From contig CBDCVB010000001.1 in assembly GCA_965222895.1 (NCBI GenBank), positions 248,001-312,000 on the forward strand: DNA of 64,000 nucleotides, read 5' to 3'. Numbering within the stretch: the first letter of the stretch is position 1; each line of letters opens with the position of its first letter. A model generated the notes under the pieces. It did not search any database and was not told where the DNA came from. It was given only the letters and a program-made list of their open reading frames with translations. A program made the translations under genes and the position numbers. This document shows positions 45,319 through 54,063 of the stretch, in pieces. The DNA comes from Bin87 sp965222895 (lineage in GTDB: Bacteria; Chloroflexota; Dehalococcoidia; Lucifugimonadales; UBA3495).

Positions 45319-46512
45319 ATGCTGCTCAACGCGCTACATCTCAAAAACATCCTGTCATTCAAAGACACCAAGCTGGAGCTACAGCCGTTGAACGTGCTGA
45401 TCGGGCCCAACGGCTCCGGCAAGTCCAACTTGATTGACATAGTCGCTCTGTTGCAGGCGGTCCCCTATGATCTCACCGGATTTCTACGCCGCAACGGACC
45501 GACCGGCGGTTGGGTTTGGAATGGATCAGGCCACTCGGAAACACCTTTTCAGCTCGCCGAGGTCGAAGCCGATTTCGGGCCTCCGGGTCTGCCCCTCAGC
45601 TACGACTTGCAAATCATTGTCCAGGATGACCGTGTCCATTCTCTGACCGAAAGGCTTGACCTCGTAGAAACGGAACAGAATAGAAAGGTTTATGTTCGGC
45701 CCTTTTTTCAAGCATCAAATGAGAATGCACGGCTCTGGCCTACACGGGCCGATGGCACTCTTGCTGACTATGGCGACCAACCCGTACAAGTCGATGTTCC
45801 TCACGGCAAATCGGTTTTTAGTGAAATACGCAACCCGGCTGACTATCCGGCACTCACTCAAACAGCTCGCCTACTCTCCGCGACAAAAACTTATCGCAGT
45901 TGGCAGATTGGACGCGACAGCTTGGCGCGGCGGGCGCAGGCCACGGACGGGGCAGTAGAATTTCTGGAGGAGGATTTCAGTAACTTGGCCTTGGTAGTGA
46001 ACGACCTGCGAGACAATCACGGGCTTGGGCCGATGCTGGACGGGTATCTGGAGCGGTTTTACGAGTCCTACAAAAGCCTGCACACTCCGGTGTATGGGAA
46101 TACCATTCGTCTGACGGTGCGGGAAATCGGCCTGTCCAAGCCCGTGCCAGCAACCCGGCTATCCGACGGAACCATCCGGTTCATTGCGCTGCTGGCCATC
46201 CTGTGCCACCCGGAGCCGCCACCACTAATCTGCATCGAGGAGCCGGAGGTCGGGTTGCATCCGGACTCCATAGACCTGGTAGTTACGTTGCTCCGTGCGG
46301 CATCGGAGCGCACCCAAATCATCGTAACCACCCACTCGCCTTGGTTGATAGATCGCCTCTCGGCAACACCGGAACAAGTGGTAGTTGTTGACCAACGTCC
46401 GGGCGAAGGCACGCAGTTTAAGCGTTACACCCGCCAAGACCTGGAGGATTGGCTGGAAGACCAGCCTCTCGGAGAGACCTGGATGGCCGGTGCCATAGGT
46501 GGGGTAAGGTAG
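45319..46512 (+). CDS. AAA-family ATPase (RecF/OLD-like, AAA_21 type)
   Basis: A 397-residue ABC/SMC-like ATPase. It begins LHLKNILSFKDTKLEL, with Walker A GPNGSGKS at residues 29-36. The central region is variable, then VPATRLSDGTIRFIALLAIL (signature-like), Walker B LICIEEPEVGLHPDSI near residue 303, and the switch motif TTHSPWLIDRL. The next gene starts 7 bp downstream and is a Toprim-like DUF4276 protein. ATPase plus Toprim-type nuclease pairs are known anti-phage modules (OLD, Gabija, PARIS), so a defensive role is a reasonable inference. Confidence 0.87.
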   Translation: MLLNALHLKNILSFKDTKLELQPLNVLIGPNGSGKSNLIDIVALLQAVPYDLTGFLRRNGPTGGWVWNGSGHSETPFQLAEVEADFGPPGLPLSYDLQIIVQDDRVHSLTERLDLVETEQNRKVYVRPFFQASNENARLWPTRADGTLADYGDQPVQVDVPHGKSVFSEIRNPADYPALTQTARLLSATKTYRSWQIGRDSLARRAQATDGAVEFLEEDFSNLALVVNDLRDNHGLGPMLDGYLERFYESYKSLHTPVYGNTIRLTVREIGLSKPVPATRLSDGTIRFIALLAILCHPEPPPLICIEEPEVGLHPDSIDLVVTLLRAASERTQIIVTTHSPWLIDRLSATPEQVVVVDQRPGEGTQFKRYTRQDLEDWLEDQPLGETWMAGAIGGVR

Positions 46513-46519
46513 CCGGTCG

Positions 46520-47053
46520 ATGTACGTTTATCTGGAAGGTGGCAATCATCTGCGCAAGTCTATGAAGTCATTTCTACGGCGCGCCGTCAACCGGAACCTA
46601 CTCCTCGAAGTAGTCACCTGCGGATCCGGCGAACGCGCCGCCAGCAAGTGTTCCAACGATTCAAACGCGGTCTTACTCATCGATTCAGAAGGCACAGATT
46701 TGGACACCTTGGGGAACCGAGTTAGGACCCAAATTGGTCGCACCAACCATGCCTTCTTCATGGTGCAACTGATGGAAGCCTGGTTTCTGGCAGATCGCCC
46801 GACGTTGGCCACTTATTACGGACAGCAGTTCAACGTTAGCAGTTTGCCCGCTAATCCCAGTATAGAGGACATCCCGAAACGGAACGTTGAGAACGGCCTG
46901 AGTGACGCGTCGCGCCATTGCTCCAAGGGCACATACCATAAGACCGACCACGCACCGGACTTGCTGCTGCAACTTGACGCTACCACCGTGTACACCGCCT
47001 GCCCTAACTTCCGTCGCCTTATCGACTTCCTCCGGGGGAGTTCGGATACCTAA
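46520..47053 (+). CDS. DUF4276 (Toprim-like) protein
   Basis: A 177-residue protein of the DUF4276 type. It opens MYVYLEGGNHLRKSMKSFLR, where the Glu followed by Gly-Gly is the first Toprim acidic site, and continues NAVLLIDSEGTDL, the second acidic Asp-x-Glu/Asp-like site. Next come FMVQLMEAWFLADRP and HKTDHAPDLLLQLD. Toprim folds bind metal and can cut DNA or RNA. The start is 7 bp after the ATPase stop, so the two are almost certainly co-translated. Confidence 0.8.
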   Translation: MYVYLEGGNHLRKSMKSFLRRAVNRNLLLEVVTCGSGERAASKCSNDSNAVLLIDSEGTDLDTLGNRVRTQIGRTNHAFFMVQLMEAWFLADRPTLATYYGQQFNVSSLPANPSIEDIPKRNVENGLSDASRHCSKGTYHKTDHAPDLLLQLDATTVYTACPNFRRLIDFLRGSSDT

Positions 47054-47181
47054 CGCTGGATATATCCTTACAAGCGTTTCCCCCGCAAATCGTTGACGCT
47101 CCCCCACCCGTACCATACAATCGGCAAGACAGTATGCACGACCCTAATTCGTAACTTAACCAACGGGAGTCGTAACCTGAT

Positions 47182-49986
47182 ATGGAAGGCGACAGCATCC
47201 GCAACTCGTACATCCGGTTTTTCGAGGAACGCGGCCATCTCCATATGCCGTCCGCGTCGCTCATCCCCGCCGGCGACCCTACGCTGCTCTTCACGTCCGC
47301 CGGCATGGTGCCCTTCAAACCCTTCTTCATGGGGGAGCAGACCCCGCCGAGCCGCCGCCTCACCAGCTGCCAAAAATCCTTCCGCACCACCGACATTGAC
47401 GAGGTTGGCGACCACAAGCACCTCACTTTCTTTGAGATGCTGGGCAACTTCAGCATCGGCGATTATTTCAAGAAGGATGCAGTTGCCTTCGCCTGGGAAC
47501 TGTGCACCGATCTGTTCGGCCTGGAACCCGACCGCCTCTACGTTACGATTCACCTTGACGACGATGAGGCATACGACCTGTGGCGCAACGACATCGGCGT
47601 GCCGCCGGAGCGCATCTACCGCTACGGCAACAAGGATAATTGGTGGGGGCCGGCCGGGCTGGAAGGCCCCACCGGGCCCTGCTCCGAGCTGCATTACGAC
47701 GGCGGCGCCGAGAAGGGCGTCGGCCAGCACTCCCAAACCGACGGTATGACGCCGCCCGATGAACTCACCGCGCTGCTCCGCAGTGAAGCTGCCGGTGGCC
47801 CGGAAGCCCAACCCGGCGGCTGCCATCCTAACTGCGACTGTGAACGGTTCGTCGAACTGTGGAACCTAGTGTTCATGCAGTTCTACCAGGATCCGGCCGG
47901 CAGCCGCACTCCCCTGCCGGCGCCCAGCGTTGATACCGGGCTGGGGCTGGAACGCGCCGCCGCCATCCTGCAGGGCAAGCCCAACGTGTACGAAACCGAC
48001 CTTTTCCGCCCCATCGTGGATGCCGTGTGCCGCCTGGCCGGTGTGCAGTACGGCGCGGAAAGCGAAACGGACTTTGCCATCCGGGTGGTTGCCGAGCACG
48101 CCCGCGCCGCATCGTTCCTCATCGGCGACGGTGTGGTGCCCTCCAACAGCGAACGCGGCTACGTCCTGCGCCGCATCATCCGCCGCGCCATCCGTTACGG
48201 TCGGCAACTGGGTCTGGATCGCCCCTTTATGACCCAGGTGACCCAGGCGGTGCTGGAACGCTGCGCCGCAGCTTACCCGGCCCTAGCCGAAAACCGCGAC
48301 TTCATCCAGCGGGTCATTGAGCTTGAGGAAACCCAGTTCCTGGACAATATCCGCCACGGTATGCCGCTGCTGGAAGACATCCTGCATTTTCTCAACAACC
48401 CAACTGCCGCCGCCCCCGCCCTGCTGGAAACGGCCGCAATTAGCGCCGAAACCCTGGCGCCGGCCAGAGCCGCCAACGCCATCCCAGGTGGCATCGCCTT
48501 CGTCCTCTACGACACCTACGGCTTCCCGCCGGAACTCGTCGACGAAATCGGCCGCCGCGAGTACGGCCTCTCGGTAGACATGGACGGCTTCAACGCCGAG
48601 ATGGATGCCAAGCGTGTACGCGACCGCGCCGGGCATCAGGTTACCGGCGGCATGGAAATCGTCACCGCCTACGAAAACCTCGGCGCTGGCAGCACCCCAT
48701 TCACCGGGTACGACCGTACCGCCATCGAATCCCGCATCGTCGGCATCCTGCACGATGGCGAGGCCGTGGGGCACGCCACCCACGGCCAGCACGTCGAGAT
48801 TGTGCTCGCCGAAACCTGTTTCTACGCCGAAGGCGGTGGTCAAGTCGGCGACCGCGGTGTCATCACCGGCCCCAACGGACGCCTGCGCGTCGAAGACACG
48901 CAAAGCCCGGTAGCCGGCCTGATTGTCCATCGTGGCACCGTCGCCGACGGGGATATTGCCCTGGGCGACGCCGTTGCCGCCGAGGTAGAGGTCGGGCGCC
49001 GGCTCGACTCTTCCCGCAATCACAGTGGTACCCACCTACTCCACGCCGCACTGCGCTCAGTCCTCGGCCCCCACGTCCGTCAGGCCGGCTCCCTGTGCGC
49101 CCCCGGACGCCTGCGCTTCGACTTCAGCCATGTTGGCCCGCTCACCCCGGATGAGCAGCTGGCCGTGCAGAGTCTCGCCAACCGGAAGATCCGCAGCAAC
49201 CTGGGGGTAACCGCGCAGGAAACGACCTACACCGATGCCGTGCGAGATGGCGCGCTGGCCTTCTTCGGCGACCGGTACGGCGACGTGGTGCGCGTCGTGC
49301 GGATGGCGGGCCACGACGACGCTGACCCGTTCAGCTTCGAGGTTTGCGGAGGTACTCACGTCCACGCCACCGGCGAAGTGGGCACCCTGGTAGTCCTGGG
49401 CGAATCCAGCATTGGCGGCGGTATGAGGCGCATCGAGGCGATGACGGGCCGCGCTGCCGAAGAATTATTCGTGGAGCAGGCCGCAACCCTGCAGGCAATC
49501 TCCCAAAAACTGCAGGCGCCCGTCCACGAACTGGAAGCCCGCCTGGAAGCCTACATGGCCGATACCGACATCCTCCGCCATCGCCTCGCCGAGGCGGAGC
49601 GAATCGGCCTGCGCTCCGAAGCCGAAACCCTGCTGGAACGTGTGCAAGATGTGGACGGAGTGAAACTCGTCGCCAACACTACGTCGGCACACAACGCGGA
49701 AGCCATCCGGGAGATGGGCGACTTCCTGAAGCAAAAGCTGGGCAGCGCCGTCATCGCGCTGGGCGCGGTGGTCAACGACGCGCCGGTAATCATCACCATG
49801 ATTACGCCCGATCTGGTCGAACGCGGTCTCCACGCCGGCAATATCGCGCGCGACGCCGCTAAAGTCATGGGCGGTGGCGGTGGCGGACGCCCTGACATGG
49901 CCCAGGCCGGCGGCAAGCAGGCGGATCGCCTCGGCGCCGCCCTCGACGCTGTGGCGCGGCTGGTGCGCGAAGGGTTGAACCGCTGA
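47182..49986 (+). CDS. alaS: Alanine-tRNA ligase
   Basis: A 934-residue alanyl-tRNA synthetase, longer than the typical 870-880. The N-terminal class II catalytic core has GHLHMPSASLIPAGDPTLLF, HLTFFEMLGNFSIGDYFKK and DTGLGLERAAAILQGK. The editing domain carries HSGTHLLH (from about residue 614) and CGGTHVHATG (Cys at 722), the zinc and deacylation site. The C-terminal DHHA1 domain ends GGGGGGRPDMAQAGGKQ. It charges tRNA-Ala and clears Ser/Gly errors. ruvX follows with overlap or near-overlap. Confidence 0.97.
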   Translation: MEGDSIRNSYIRFFEERGHLHMPSASLIPAGDPTLLFTSAGMVPFKPFFMGEQTPPSRRLTSCQKSFRTTDIDEVGDHKHLTFFEMLGNFSIGDYFKKDAVAFAWELCTDLFGLEPDRLYVTIHLDDDEAYDLWRNDIGVPPERIYRYGNKDNWWGPAGLEGPTGPCSELHYDGGAEKGVGQHSQTDGMTPPDELTALLRSEAAGGPEAQPGGCHPNCDCERFVELWNLVFMQFYQDPAGSRTPLPAPSVDTGLGLERAAAILQGKPNVYETDLFRPIVDAVCRLAGVQYGAESETDFAIRVVAEHARAASFLIGDGVVPSNSERGYVLRRIIRRAIRYGRQLGLDRPFMTQVTQAVLERCAAAYPALAENRDFIQRVIELEETQFLDNIRHGMPLLEDILHFLNNPTAAAPALLETAAISAETLAPARAANAIPGGIAFVLYDTYGFPPELVDEIGRREYGLSVDMDGFNAEMDAKRVRDRAGHQVTGGMEIVTAYENLGAGSTPFTGYDRTAIESRIVGILHDGEAVGHATHGQHVEIVLAETCFYAEGGGQVGDRGVITGPNGRLRVEDTQSPVAGLIVHRGTVADGDIALGDAVAAEVEVGRRLDSSRNHSGTHLLHAALRSVLGPHVRQAGSLCAPGRLRFDFSHVGPLTPDEQLAVQSLANRKIRSNLGVTAQETTYTDAVRDGALAFFGDRYGDVVRVVRMAGHDDADPFSFEVCGGTHVHATGEVGTLVVLGESSIGGGMRRIEAMTGRAAEELFVEQAATLQAISQKLQAPVHELEARLEAYMADTDILRHRLAEAERIGLRSEAETLLERVQDVDGVKLVANTTSAHNAEAIREMGDFLKQKLGSAVIALGAVVNDAPVIITMITPDLVERGLHAGNIARDAAKVMGGGGGGRPDMAQAGGKQADRLGAALDAVARLVREGLNR

Positions 49987-50042
49987 GCCATCCTGCGACC
50001 AATCCGGACGCCGGCGCGCAGCTTGCCGAGGCCGGGCGTCTG

Positions 50043-50441
50043 TTGGGCCTTGACGTTGGCGACCGCCGCATCGGGCTGGCCGTGAGCATCCCGCCCGGCG
50101 CGTTGATACTGCCAGCCGGGTATCTGGAACGGACCACATTACGGGTCGATGCCGCGCGTATCCTCGAAGCCGCGGTGGAGAGAGACGCGGTGGCCGTCAT
50201 CGTGGGTATGCCCTACAACACCCGTGGTCAGGCCGGCGAACAGGCGCGCAAAACGACCTCGCTAATCCGGGCGCTGGAACGTCTCACGGAGATCCCCATC
50301 ATCACCGTTGACGAGCGGTATACGTCATCAGCCGCCGCCGCCGATTTGATCGATTCGGGTCGCAGTCCCAGCCGGGAAAGGGGCGCCGTGGACGCCGGGG
50401 CCGCCGCTGCTATCCTGCGCCGTTTTCTGGAAAGCGCCTGA
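50043..50441 (+). CDS. ruvX: RuvX/YqgF-family Holliday junction resolvase-like nuclease
   Basis: A 132-residue RNase H-fold protein. GLDVGDRRIGLAVS holds the first catalytic Asp, VIVGMPYNTRGQAGEQA the second site region and ITVDERYTSSAAA and AVDAGAAAAILRRFLE the last ones. Members act in pre-16S rRNA processing. The start is uncertain: TTG at 50043 is the best annotated option, but homology (RLLGLDVGD) extends upstream, and a CTG at 49983 overlapping the alaS stop would give about 152 residues. Coupling to alaS is likely either way. Confidence 0.88.
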   Translation: MGLDVGDRRIGLAVSIPPGALILPAGYLERTTLRVDAARILEAAVERDAVAVIVGMPYNTRGQAGEQARKTTSLIRALERLTEIPIITVDERYTSSAAAADLIDSGRSPSRERGAVDAGAAAAILRRFLESA

Positions 50442-50901
50442 CTGATTCCGGTTCCCCGTTACTTGAAACGCCGTCGGATGCCGGAGTTTCTCATCGGTAA
50501 TCCAAGGGACAATATCACGTGCCACGGCAGACCGCTATATGTTCGGAAACCTCATGCGTACCCACTTTGTCAAGCCAAACCAACCTACCGTCATTGTAAT
50601 CAGCGCCCACCATCACTTGTCATTGCGAGGAGCGTAGCGACGTGGCAATCTCGTTGAGGCTGAGTATATGTCGGTGAACCATCATTGCTACGGCGACCAT
50701 TGCTACTTCAACGAGATTGCCACGCTGCGCTCGCAATGACAGATTAAAGTGGGCAAGCGTGAGGTTCGGGAACCGACTGAAAACCAACGTCACAAACTGT
50801 TAAAAATGGCGATAATATGTTCTGATCTCTAATTGACGCACCGAGAACGGGGGTTCTATAATCCTGTCATTGAATTAGAACACACGTTCCGGAGTGTCGA
50901 T
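50442..50901. other. Intergenic region with family 1 MITE-like element
   Basis: No gene is supported before the regulator. It is occupied mainly by the 216-bp element at 50550-50765. Confidence 0.5.
50550..50765. mobile_element. MITE-like element, family 1 (copy 3, longest)
   Basis: CCTCATGCGTACCCACTTT (50550-50568) faces AAAGTGGGCAAGCGTGAGG (50747-50765), an inverted repeat over about 19 bp. Inside is the two-armed TCATTGCGAGGAGCGTAGCG / GCTGCGCTCGCAATGACA palindrome. This copy includes an additional left segment (about 50578-50617) absent from copy 2. Confidence 0.75.
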
Positions 50902-51243
50902 ATGTATGCGATAAATGCGGTAGCGCCTAACCAGTCCATTACAGTGGAGCCGGGCATTGACCACTACGAAGACACCGGCTGCGAAGTGGCGGAAGCCTGC
51001 CTGGGGTGCCCTCTCCCGCGCTGCAAGTTTGACGACATGGCGTGGTACTCCAAGTACCGCCGCATGGCCCGCGACTTGCGGATAATGTCGGTGATCCAAA
51101 ATGAGGAACTTTCGGTTTCGGAGGCTGCGGCTCGGTTCCGCATCACCAAGCGCACGGTGTTCCGCATTTTGAAACGTTGCCGCCACGCGATGCAGGAACT
51201 CTCGCCATCCGAAATTGACGTGTTCGCTCGGCTAGCGGCGTAG
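50902..51243 (+). CDS. Small cysteine-cluster protein with C-terminal helix-turn-helix
   Basis: A 113-residue protein from ATG at 50902, preceded by GGAG at proper spacing (an upstream in-frame ATG-like start at 50833 is less likely). It has a Cys cluster CEVAEACLGCPLPRC (about residues 33-47), which could bind zinc or an Fe-S cluster. The C-terminus SVSEAAARFRITKRTVFRIL is a helix-turn-helix. It may be a transcription factor that senses redox or metal state. I do not know a characterised member. Confidence 0.7.
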   Translation: MYAINAVAPNQSITVEPGIDHYEDTGCEVAEACLGCPLPRCKFDDMAWYSKYRRMARDLRIMSVIQNEELSVSEAAARFRITKRTVFRILKRCRHAMQELSPSEIDVFARLAA

Positions 51244-51256
51244 CCAATCCTTGGGA

Positions 51257-52432
51257 TTATCCGCGCGGCAATCCCAATCCACGGCTGGCCACGATGCCGC
51301 GCTGCACCTCGGACGTACCGCCAGCAATCTGGTGCGAGAAGCTGATCATCCAGTTCTCCGGCAGCCGGCCTTTCAGCGGCGCCCGCTCCTCGTTGCGACC
51401 CAACGCCCCGGGCAATCCGACAATTTCCAGCACGCTGTTGGCGGAACGATGCAGCGTCTCGCTGCCAAACGCCTTGCTCATGGATGCCTCTTTGTTGGGC
51501 ACCAGCCCTTCACCCTGCATCCACGCCACGTTGTAAGCCATCAGGCGGGCAACCTCGCTTTCGATGTAACGGTCAGCCAGCAGGTTGCGCACCCAGGGAA
51601 TGTCGGTGATGCGGCCGCCGTACCTGGACACGCCGTCGGCATACTGGCGGGTATCGTCCAGCAAGCGCCGTGAGATGGCCGAATAGTCAATGCCGGAACG
51701 CTCGAAGTCCAACAGCGTAACCGCCACGTACCAACCGCGGTTTTCCTCGCCCACCAGGTTGCTGCTGGGAACGCGCACGTTGTCGAAAATTACCTGATTG
51801 AACTCGTGGCCGCCGGTCATATTGATTACCGGGCGCACCTCGATTCCGGGCGACTTCATGTCTACCAGGATGAAGCTGATGCCCCGGTGCCGGGGCGCTT
51901 CCGGGTCGGTGCGGGCCAGGCACATGATCCAGTCGGAGCGGTGGGCCAGCGTCGTCCAGATTTTGGCGCCGTTGATGACATACTCGTCGCCATCGCGCAC
52001 GGCGCGGGTGCTCAGGGACGCCAGGTCGGAGCCGGATTCGGGTTCGCTGTAACCCTGGCACCACTGCACTTCGCCCCGGGCAATGGATGGCAGGTGAGCC
52101 TGCTTCTGCTCCTCGCTGCCGTGTATCATCAGCGTCGGACCGAGCATTCGCACACCGAATATGTCCCGTCCCGGCGCGCGCAGGTAGGCCAGCTCCTCGT
52201 TGTAGATGGCCGACCGCACCGGTGAGGCATCCTGGCCGCCGTATTCCTCCGGCCAGTGCATGGTCAGCCAGCCCTTATCCGCCAACCGCCCGCGCATCTG
52301 CATCGTGAAGTCCCAGTCGTATTCCTCCGGCCAGCGGCCGCCACCCTCCCAGTCGATGGGCAACTCGCCCTTGATGAACCGGCGTAGCTCGCGACGAAAC
52401 TCGTCGTCGCCCGGAGTTAAACGATACTCCAC
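51257..52432 (-). CDS. Acyl-CoA dehydrogenase
   Basis: A 391-residue FAD-dependent acyl-CoA dehydrogenase. Landmarks: WLTMHWPEEYGGQDASPV, WCQGYSEPESGSDLASLSTR (FAD/substrate-binding signature 1), DEYVINGAKIWTTLAHRSDW, and the C-terminal SFSHQIAGGTSEVQRGIVAS (signature 2), ending GLGLPRG. It would introduce a double bond alpha-beta to a CoA thioester. The family catalytic Glu position is not certain from reading alone. The gene is monocistronic, converging on the small HTH gene. Confidence 0.93.
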   Translation of the reverse strand: MEYRLTPGDDEFRRELRRFIKGELPIDWEGGGRWPEEYDWDFTMQMRGRLADKGWLTMHWPEEYGGQDASPVRSAIYNEELAYLRAPGRDIFGVRMLGPTLMIHGSEEQKQAHLPSIARGEVQWCQGYSEPESGSDLASLSTRAVRDGDEYVINGAKIWTTLAHRSDWIMCLARTDPEAPRHRGISFILVDMKSPGIEVRPVINMTGGHEFNQVIFDNVRVPSSNLVGEENRGWYVAVTLLDFERSGIDYSAISRRLLDDTRQYADGVSRYGGRITDIPWVRNLLADRYIESEVARLMAYNVAWMQGEGLVPNKEASMSKAFGSETLHRSANSVLEIVGLPGALGRNEERAPLKGRLPENWMISFSHQIAGGTSEVQRGIVASRGLGLPRG

Positions 52433-52479
52433 TGGAACCCCCTGTTAATCTCGGTCAGTTGGCGGGCTGGAGCCTGAGC

Positions 52480-52716
52480 TTACGCGCCCACCGCCACACA
52501 AGTTACGGTGCGAACCACGCCAACTACGGTGTGGATTTTTTCGGTGACCAACCCGCCGACCACCGACATATCGTCTCCGGAGATTATAGCGATGATGTCG
52601 TAAGGGCCGGTGACAACATCCACCGACTCAATGCCATCCAAATCGCGCAGAGTAGTGGCCACGTCACGGGTACGACCGACGGCGGTTTCAACCAGCAAAA
52701 AGGCTTTCGTTGCCAT
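52480..52716 (-). CDS. Stand-alone Lrp/AsnC-type effector (RAM) domain protein
   Basis: A 78-residue protein from the ATG at 52716, chosen because GAGGAGG lies just upstream. The sequence TKAFLLVETAVGRTRDVATT, then VTGPYDIIAIISGDDMSVVG and a final VVRTVTCVAVGA, matches the AsnC_trans_reg domain with no DNA-binding domain. Stand-alone RAM proteins bind small ligands such as amino acids and can modulate partner regulators. No Lrp gene is adjacent. Confidence 0.85.
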   Translation of the reverse strand: MATKAFLLVETAVGRTRDVATTLRDLDGIESVDVVTGPYDIIAIISGDDMSVVGGLVTEKIHTVVGVVRTVTCVAVGA

Positions 52717-52858
52717 AGCTTGGCGCCTCCTCAATTCGGGGCGTGTGGTGTCGGAAATTCAGAATTGTAGTCTCGCCCAAGCCTCAAAAGCGTTGGGCTG
52801 CAGCGCAAGCAATTCTACGGGCACGTCGCCGGGCCTGTCAATTAAACCGGCAACCGCC

Positions 52859-53001
52859 CAGGGTCTTTCGATTGTCCCGTCATGGCGGGCTTGAGCCGGA
52901 ATCCAGGAAAGGCTGGCGGCGCCGCAATGGCTACGATCGAGGTTTTCCTGGGTTCCCGCCGGCGCGGGAACGACGAGTTTATGGACAATCGAATGACCCT
53001 G
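52859..53001. mobile_element. MITE-like element, family 2 (copy 2)
   Basis: CAGGGTCTTTCGATTGTCC (52859-52877) faces GGACAATCGAATGACCCTG (52983-53001), a 19-bp inverted repeat with one mismatch. The interior has a TTCCCGCCGGCGCGGGAA palindrome and no ORF. Same ends as the element at 21498-21618. Confidence 0.72.
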
Positions 53002-53161
53002 GCATCCGCCGCCAGGACCGCTACAGTCGCTCCGCGAACAGATCCGCCGACTCACGCTGCTCCGTGCAAGGGCCGCCCAAACCAACCACCGGGCTTACCC
53101 TGACCACCTGGCATCAGCTCAACGGCATCCACACCCAATCACCATCCACAAGACCCCCAAA

Positions 53162-54043
53162 CTACTCCGGCTCACCCAACCCAGCCGCCAGTTTCCGCAC
53201 CAGCTCCACCGCTGCCGCTCTGGTGTCATCGCGGGCGAGGGCGTGTTCCAGGGATGCGCGCAGCAGACCCATGGGGTTGCCGCCGTCGTACCGGATGCCG
53301 TCGAACTCGCAGGCGTACAGCGCAACATCTTCCATCAGCAGCGACAGGCCATCGGTTAGCTGGATTTCTCCCTTTGCGCCGGGTGGCGTGCGTTCCAGGC
53401 AATCGAAAATCTGTGGCGGCAGAATGTAGCGCCCCACGATGGACAGGTTGGACGGTGCCGTGCCCGGCGGCGGTTTCTCCACCAGCCCGTGAACCCGGTG
53501 GCGTCGTTCGCCGTCGGGTTCGGCGTCGACCACACCGTAGTTATGCACAACCTCCCAGGGCAAACGCTCCACGGCTACCGAGGCGACCGCATTGCTGTCC
53601 TGCCCGGCGGTGGCCGCCAACATCTGCGACAGGACGCCAGGGGTGTGGGCGATAATGTCATCGGGCAGGATGACGGCAAACGGCTCATAGCCAACCGCAT
53701 CGCGGGCGGTCAGCACCGCATGACCCAACCCCAACGGCTCCTCCTGAATCATAAAGGACACCTCGGCCAGGTCGGTGCCGGAACGCACCCGGCCCAGCAG
53801 GTGGTCATCATCGGCCAGCCGTTCTTCCAGGTCGGGACGGGGCCGGAAATAGTCGGCGATGCCTTCCTTGCCGGGCGATGTTATGACAATTACCTCACTG
53901 ATACCAGCTTCCGCCGCTTCCTCAACTACGTATTGCAGCATGGGCCGGTCGAGAATTGGCAGCAGTTCTTTGGGCACGGAGCGGGTTACCGGCAGGAACC
54001 GCGTGCCCAACCCGGCGGCCGGGATGATTGCCTTTCGCAGCAT
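53162..54043 (-). CDS. galU: UTP-glucose-1-phosphate uridylyltransferase
   Basis: A 293-residue nucleotidyltransferase that makes UDP-glucose. The start at 54043 gives the family N-terminus LRKAIIPAAGLGTRFLPVTR with the nucleotide-binding GLGTR, followed by SVPKELLPILDRPMLQYVVE, ILPDDIIAH (metal Asp) and VVEKPPPGTAPSNLSIVGRY. An open frame extends upstream to 54238 but overlaps the amidase. It is the third gene of a minus-strand operon after the AtzG/AtzE-like pair (gap 20 bp). Confidence 0.93.
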   Translation of the reverse strand: MLRKAIIPAAGLGTRFLPVTRSVPKELLPILDRPMLQYVVEEAAEAGISEVIVITSPGKEGIADYFRPRPDLEERLADDDHLLGRVRSGTDLAEVSFMIQEEPLGLGHAVLTARDAVGYEPFAVILPDDIIAHTPGVLSQMLAATAGQDSNAVASVAVERLPWEVVHNYGVVDAEPDGERRHRVHGLVEKPPPGTAPSNLSIVGRYILPPQIFDCLERTPPGAKGEIQLTDGLSLLMEDVALYACEFDGIRYDGGNPMGLLRASLEHALARDDTRAAAVELVRKLAAGLGEPE

Positions 54044-54063
54044 TAGTTGCGGTCCTGCTCTCG

